DNA of 64,000 bases, from the NCBI GenBank assembly GCA_029062005.1, contig JAIDQZ010000007.1, forward strand, positions 48,459-112,458. The letters run 5' to 3'. How positions within the stretch are numbered: the stretch's first letter is position 1; every line of letters begins with the position of its first letter. The notes beneath the pieces are model-generated. The model saw only the letters and a program-made list of their open reading frames with translations, had not been told where the DNA came from and searched no databases. Below are positions 60,840 through 64,000 of the stretch, piece by piece. Both the position numbers and the translations under genes were made by a program. This stretch comes from Muribaculaceae bacterium. Lineage in GTDB: Bacteria; Bacteroidota; Bacteroidia; Bacteroidales; Muribaculaceae.

Positions 60840-62627
60840 ATGAACTATACGATTATCGACTTCATCTCGCTCCTCGGCTCCGTCTGCCTGTTCCTCTACG
60901 GCATGAAGGTGATGAGCGAAGGTCTGCAGAAAGTGGCAGGCGACCGTCTCCGGAACATTCTCGGCGTCATGACTAAAAACCGGGTCATGGGTGTCATCAC
61001 CGGTATTCTAATCACTGCATTGATCCAAAGCTCCAGTGCATCGACCGTAATGGTGGTGAGCTTTGTGAACGCCGGACTTATGTCGCTCGCCCAGTCAATG
61101 GCAGTCATATTCGGTGCCAATGTCGGCACAACAGTAACCACCTGGATCATTTCGGCATTCTCTTTTGAAGTCAACATATCCGACTACAGCATCCTGCTCC
61201 TTGCCATTGGGGTTCCGATGCTGTTTATGAAGAAAAGCACCTACAAGTCTTTCGGCGAGTTCATAATAGGCTTCGTGTTCCTGTTCATGGGTCTTGACCT
61301 CATCAGCCAGTATGTGCCTGACCTGAAGAGTAATCCGGAAATGCTTCAGTTCCTCTCACGCTACACATCCCCGGGCTATGGATCAGTGCTGATTTTCTTC
61401 CTTGTCGGCATCGTGCTCACTATGGTGGTGCAAAGTTCAGCCGCCACTTTTGCCATTACACTTATAATGTGCTCGCAAGGCTGGATCTCATTCACTCTCG
61501 GATGCGCGATCATTCTGGGCGGGAATATAGGTACGACCATAACTCCGATCCTCGCTTCGCTAAGCGGAAATCTCGCCGCCAAACGTACTGCCATGGGGCA
61601 TGTTCTCTTCAACGTGCTCGGCTCCATCATAGTGCTCTGTATCTTCCATCCATTCATGAACCTTGTGGCTGATATTTCATATTGGTGTTGCGGCACTAAC
61701 CCGCTCGACATTGATGCAGCCATGAATGCCGAGATGTCGGGATCCACTCTGCTTGATCCGGCGGGGGGACTCACCTCGAAGGCTCAGGCTGCTGTGGCAT
61801 TCGGTCTGGCAATGTTCCCGACCGTATTCAACGCATGCAATCTCCTGGTGATGATCTGGTTCACCAAGCAATATGTGCAGATAGTATGCTGGATCATGCC
61901 CGCCAAGCATAAGGATGAAGAGGAGGAATTCTCACTCAAATATATCAATCACGGTCTGCTTCAGGCATCAGAGCTTAATATAACTCAGGCTCAGAAAGAA
62001 ATCGAGGTGTATGGTGAGCGGGTAGGTCGGATGCTCGGCATGGCAGAGGAAATAGTGCATCTGAAGTCAGACGACTCCAAATATTCAGAAGTCTACTCGC
62101 GCCTTGAGAAATATGAGGACATCTCCGACAAGATGGAAATCGAGATAGGCAATTACCTTAACAGAGTTTCCGAAGGTCGCCTCTCCCCCAACGGCAAGAT
62201 GCGCATAGCAGGAATGCTCCGGGTCATCAGCGAAATAGAGTCGATAGCCGACTGCTGCTTCAATGTAGCGAAAACCACCCAGCGCAAGATCCAGAACAGC
62301 GTCAAGTTCCCTGAAAATATCGAAAAGGAAGTAGACCACATGTTCAGCCTTGTAGACAAGGCAATGGAAAATATGCTGCATATTCTAAAGGAAATGGAAA
62401 GTCCCGACGAGTCAAAGATCATCAAGGCTTACAACATAGAGCGTGAGATCAACAACTACCGCAACCAGCTCCGCGACACCAACATCGCCAATATCAACGA
62501 CCATCAGTATGACTTCCAGGACGGTATCTTCTTCATGGATCTCATCGGGGAGGCAGAAAAGATGGGCGACCTCGTGATCAATGTAGTCGAAGGCGTAAAG
62601 CACCAGTTCCGCGAAGAAGCATATTGA
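60840..62627 (+). CDS. Na+/phosphate cotransporter family protein with PhoU-like domain
   Basis: 595 residues. Eight to nine membrane helices in two inverted repeats, each with the QSS signature: TALIQSSSASTVMVVSFVNAG and TMVVQSSAATFAITLIMCSQG. Each repeat has a partner motif (IFGANVGTTVTTW and ILGGNIGTTITPI). The C-terminal ~230 residues are cytoplasmic and PhoU-like (GRMLGMAEEIVHLKSDDSKYSEVYSRLEKY; IESIADCCFNVAKTTQRKI). NptA/PNaS proteins move phosphate with sodium; the PhoU part probably senses or gates. It precedes manC by 13 bases, so the two are one operon. Confidence 0.92.
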   Translation: MNYTIIDFISLLGSVCLFLYGMKVMSEGLQKVAGDRLRNILGVMTKNRVMGVITGILITALIQSSSASTVMVVSFVNAGLMSLAQSMAVIFGANVGTTVTTWIISAFSFEVNISDYSILLLAIGVPMLFMKKSTYKSFGEFIIGFVFLFMGLDLISQYVPDLKSNPEMLQFLSRYTSPGYGSVLIFFLVGIVLTMVVQSSAATFAITLIMCSQGWISFTLGCAIILGGNIGTTITPILASLSGNLAAKRTAMGHVLFNVLGSIIVLCIFHPFMNLVADISYWCCGTNPLDIDAAMNAEMSGSTLLDPAGGLTSKAQAAVAFGLAMFPTVFNACNLLVMIWFTKQYVQIVCWIMPAKHKDEEEEFSLKYINHGLLQASELNITQAQKEIEVYGERVGRMLGMAEEIVHLKSDDSKYSEVYSRLEKYEDISDKMEIEIGNYLNRVSEGRLSPNGKMRIAGMLRVISEIESIADCCFNVAKTTQRKIQNSVKFPENIEKEVDHMFSLVDKAMENMLHILKEMESPDESKIIKAYNIEREINNYRNQLRDTNIANINDHQYDFQDGIFFMDLIGEAEKMGDLVINVVEGVKHQFREEAY

Positions 62628-62640
62628 TCTATAAAAACTC

Positions 62641-63726
62641 ATGAAACGCCAACGGTATTGCGTAATTATGTGCGGAGGAGCGGGAACTCGATTCTGGCCG
62701 TTCAGCCGCGAGGCTCGACCAAAGCAATTCATCGACTTTTTCGGCACGGGACAGACACTGCTGCAGATGACAGTGGAACGTGTGCGCCGGCTGGTGCCGG
62801 AAGAGAATCTGATAATTCTCACCAACGAGCAATACGCCGATACCGTACGTGAGCAAATCCCCGGCATTTCTCCCGAACATATTCTTCTTGAACCAACACG
62901 GCGCGACACAGCTCCCGCTGTGCTCTGGGCAGCTCACCACATAGCGTCGCGCAATGCTGACGCATCTTTCGTGGCACTGCCGGCAGATCACGTAATCCTT
63001 AAAGAATCCGCATTCCATGATGCACTCCGCACAGGATTTGAGTTCGTGGAAGAGGGCGATTCCCTTTTAGCGCTTGGCGTACCTGCCAAAATGCCCAATA
63101 CTTCATACTCCTACATACAGAAAGGAGATGATGTGGAGTGGAACTGTCATATTTCACGCATCAAGACGATCGCCGAGAAGCCAGGTAAGGGAATGGCGGA
63201 TATATTCGTGAAGTCCGGTGAATTTTTATGGAATGCAGGGATATATCTTGGAAAAGCCACGACTGTCATCAATGCTTTCAACCGCGATGTGCCGGATATG
63301 GCTTCCCGGTTTGACGTGGAGCCGGACTATTATCATGGCGAAAAGGAAAATGATTTTATAGCCGATATTTATCCCAAGACCTCATCCCTGCCTGTAGAAT
63401 ATGCCATAATGGATCGTGCCAACAATGCATTCGTGCTGGAAGCTGATCTGGGGTGGAGCGACCTGAGCACATGGAATGCATTACACAGTCTGTCGCCTAA
63501 AAACAAAGATGGCAACGTGACCCAGAACTGCCGCTCAATCCTTTACGACTGCAAAGACTGCATAGTGGCGGCGGAAGGAGAAAAAGTGGTAGTTGCCGCC
63601 GGGCTCAAAGACTATATAGTTGCCGACACAGACACTGCCCTCCTCATATGCCCTATCGATGCAGAACAGCGTATCCGCAACATCGTCAACGACATCCGCG
63701 AGCGCTACGGCAACAATTTCACCTGA
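62641..63726 (+). CDS. manC: Mannose-1-phosphate guanylyltransferase
   Basis: 361 residues, cytoplasmic. The nucleotidyl-transferase signature is complete near the N terminus: CGGAGTRFWPFSREARPKQF (11-30). It is followed by LLQMTVERVRRL, PTRRDTAPAVLWAAHHI, VALPADHVI and FLWNAGIYLG. The Lys of the family's FVEKP motif is represented by TIAEKPG. It makes GDP-mannose from mannose-1-phosphate and GTP for capsule, LPS or protein glycans and for GDP-fucose synthesis. It lacks the phosphomannose isomerase domain of bifunctional ManC-ManA enzymes. A strong terminator follows. Confidence 0.93.
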   Translation: MKRQRYCVIMCGGAGTRFWPFSREARPKQFIDFFGTGQTLLQMTVERVRRLVPEENLIILTNEQYADTVREQIPGISPEHILLEPTRRDTAPAVLWAAHHIASRNADASFVALPADHVILKESAFHDALRTGFEFVEEGDSLLALGVPAKMPNTSYSYIQKGDDVEWNCHISRIKTIAEKPGKGMADIFVKSGEFLWNAGIYLGKATTVINAFNRDVPDMASRFDVEPDYYHGEKENDFIADIYPKTSSLPVEYAIMDRANNAFVLEADLGWSDLSTWNALHSLSPKNKDGNVTQNCRSILYDCKDCIVAAEGEKVVVAAGLKDYIVADTDTALLICPIDAEQRIRNIVNDIRERYGNNFT

Positions 63727-63751
63727 GTTATGGCATAAGCTAAAGTATCAT

Positions 63752-63793
63752 CACAAAACTGCCCCGCTTCAAAAGAAGCGGGGCAGTTTTGTG
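63752..63793 (+). terminator. Terminator after manC
   Basis: A perfect 19-bp stem (63752-63770 with 63775-63793) with an AAAA loop and T-rich right arm. Confidence 0.92.
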
Positions 63794-64000
63794 GGTTTCA
63801 TAGTATTGTAAATATTCACTCATGTAGCTTTGCTTATTGCTTTGTGTCTCTATAGTATTGCTTTAGATTAAGGTATCCTTTGATTAAGGGGCTGTGTTTC
63901 AAGTATCAATTTCGATTAAGGCGGTGTGTCTTTCAGGTATTATCTTGCAATATAGCTTATAGTGTATCGTATATCGTGTGATGTGTTTTTCTATTCTGGG
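63794..64000. other. AT-rich right edge with GATTAAGG repeats
   Basis: I see no gene. GATTAAGG occurs at ~63867, ~63883 and ~63915. The latter two are followed by similar text (GGCTGTGTTTCAAGTATC and CGGTGTGTCTTTCAGGTATT), so this looks like a short degenerate tandem repeat. Confidence 0.45.

Noticed and set aside
1..64000. CRISPR arrays, rRNA genes, intact prophage or integrative element
   Set aside because: No regularly spaced direct repeats, no rRNA sequence and no integrase or complete transposase were seen.

Overview
The window comes from a Bacteroidota chromosome, most likely order Bacteroidales and quite possibly family Muribaculaceae. I cannot name a genus. The support is: -7 boxes of the Bacteroidota form TAnnTTTG in front of many genes; secreted proteins with short C-terminal tails of the T9SS sorting type; families typical of gut Bacteroidales (DUF4491, DUF6582, a Bacteroidota-type AroB, DcaP-like porin, TPR-AraC membrane regulators); and many polysaccharide-degrading enzymes. 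Genes are dense, with many ATGA or TAATG overlaps.

Layout. 1-2.7 kb: end of a TonB-dependent receptor, a TonB-domain periplasmic protein and a secreted subtilase. 2.7-8.7 kb (minus): a tightly packed set encoding a HAD-phosphatase/3-dehydroquinate synthase fusion, a flippase-like membrane protein, a very acidic single-pass membrane protein and a large Ig-like lipoprotein. 8.8-13.6 kb: DUF6582, a Sel1-repeat protein, a pectate-lyase-like protein and a WYL regulator. 13.6-21.3 kb (minus): GltD-like flavoprotein, gluconate/ketodeoxygluconate-type SDR, PL4 rhamnogalacturonan lyase and AsmA-like protein.

21.6-28.6 kb (plus) is a complete glutamine-glutamate-GABA module: glutamate decarboxylase, glutaminase, glutamate/GABA antiporter, an MFS transporter and a DcaP-like outer-membrane channel. 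An unusually long REP-like hairpin lies between the first two genes. 28.7-30.9 kb is a decayed stretch: an alpha/beta hydrolase whose 3' end carries the start of a fucosidase and is cut by a frameshifted IS4-type transposase fragment, followed by a regulator remnant. 30.9-39.2 kb: two large secreted repeat proteins and a TPR-AraC regulator. 39.6-45.3 kb: DUF4491, GH29 fucosidase, GH3 beta-glycosidase and a Bro-N/Fic protein.

45.5-52.2 kb (minus) is a seven-gene efflux operon: TetR regulator, TolC-type channel, HlyD adaptor, two ABC ATPases and two ABC-2 permeases. It resembles E. coli ybhGFSR plus its TetR regulator, with YbhF split in two. 52.3-64 kb: GH8 exo-oligoxylanase, thioredoxin-like proteins, a CMD/cupin enzyme, a DUF362 protein, a GH43-like enzyme, thioredoxin, an SDR, tRNA-Lys(CTT), a Na/Pi cotransporter and mannose-1-phosphate guanylyltransferase.

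Together the genes suit a host-associated glycan degrader (pectin, rhamnogalacturonan, xylan and fucosylated glycans) with glutamate-dependent acid resistance or GABA production and a drug or bile-type efflux pump. No CRISPR array, rRNA, intact transposon or prophage is visible.
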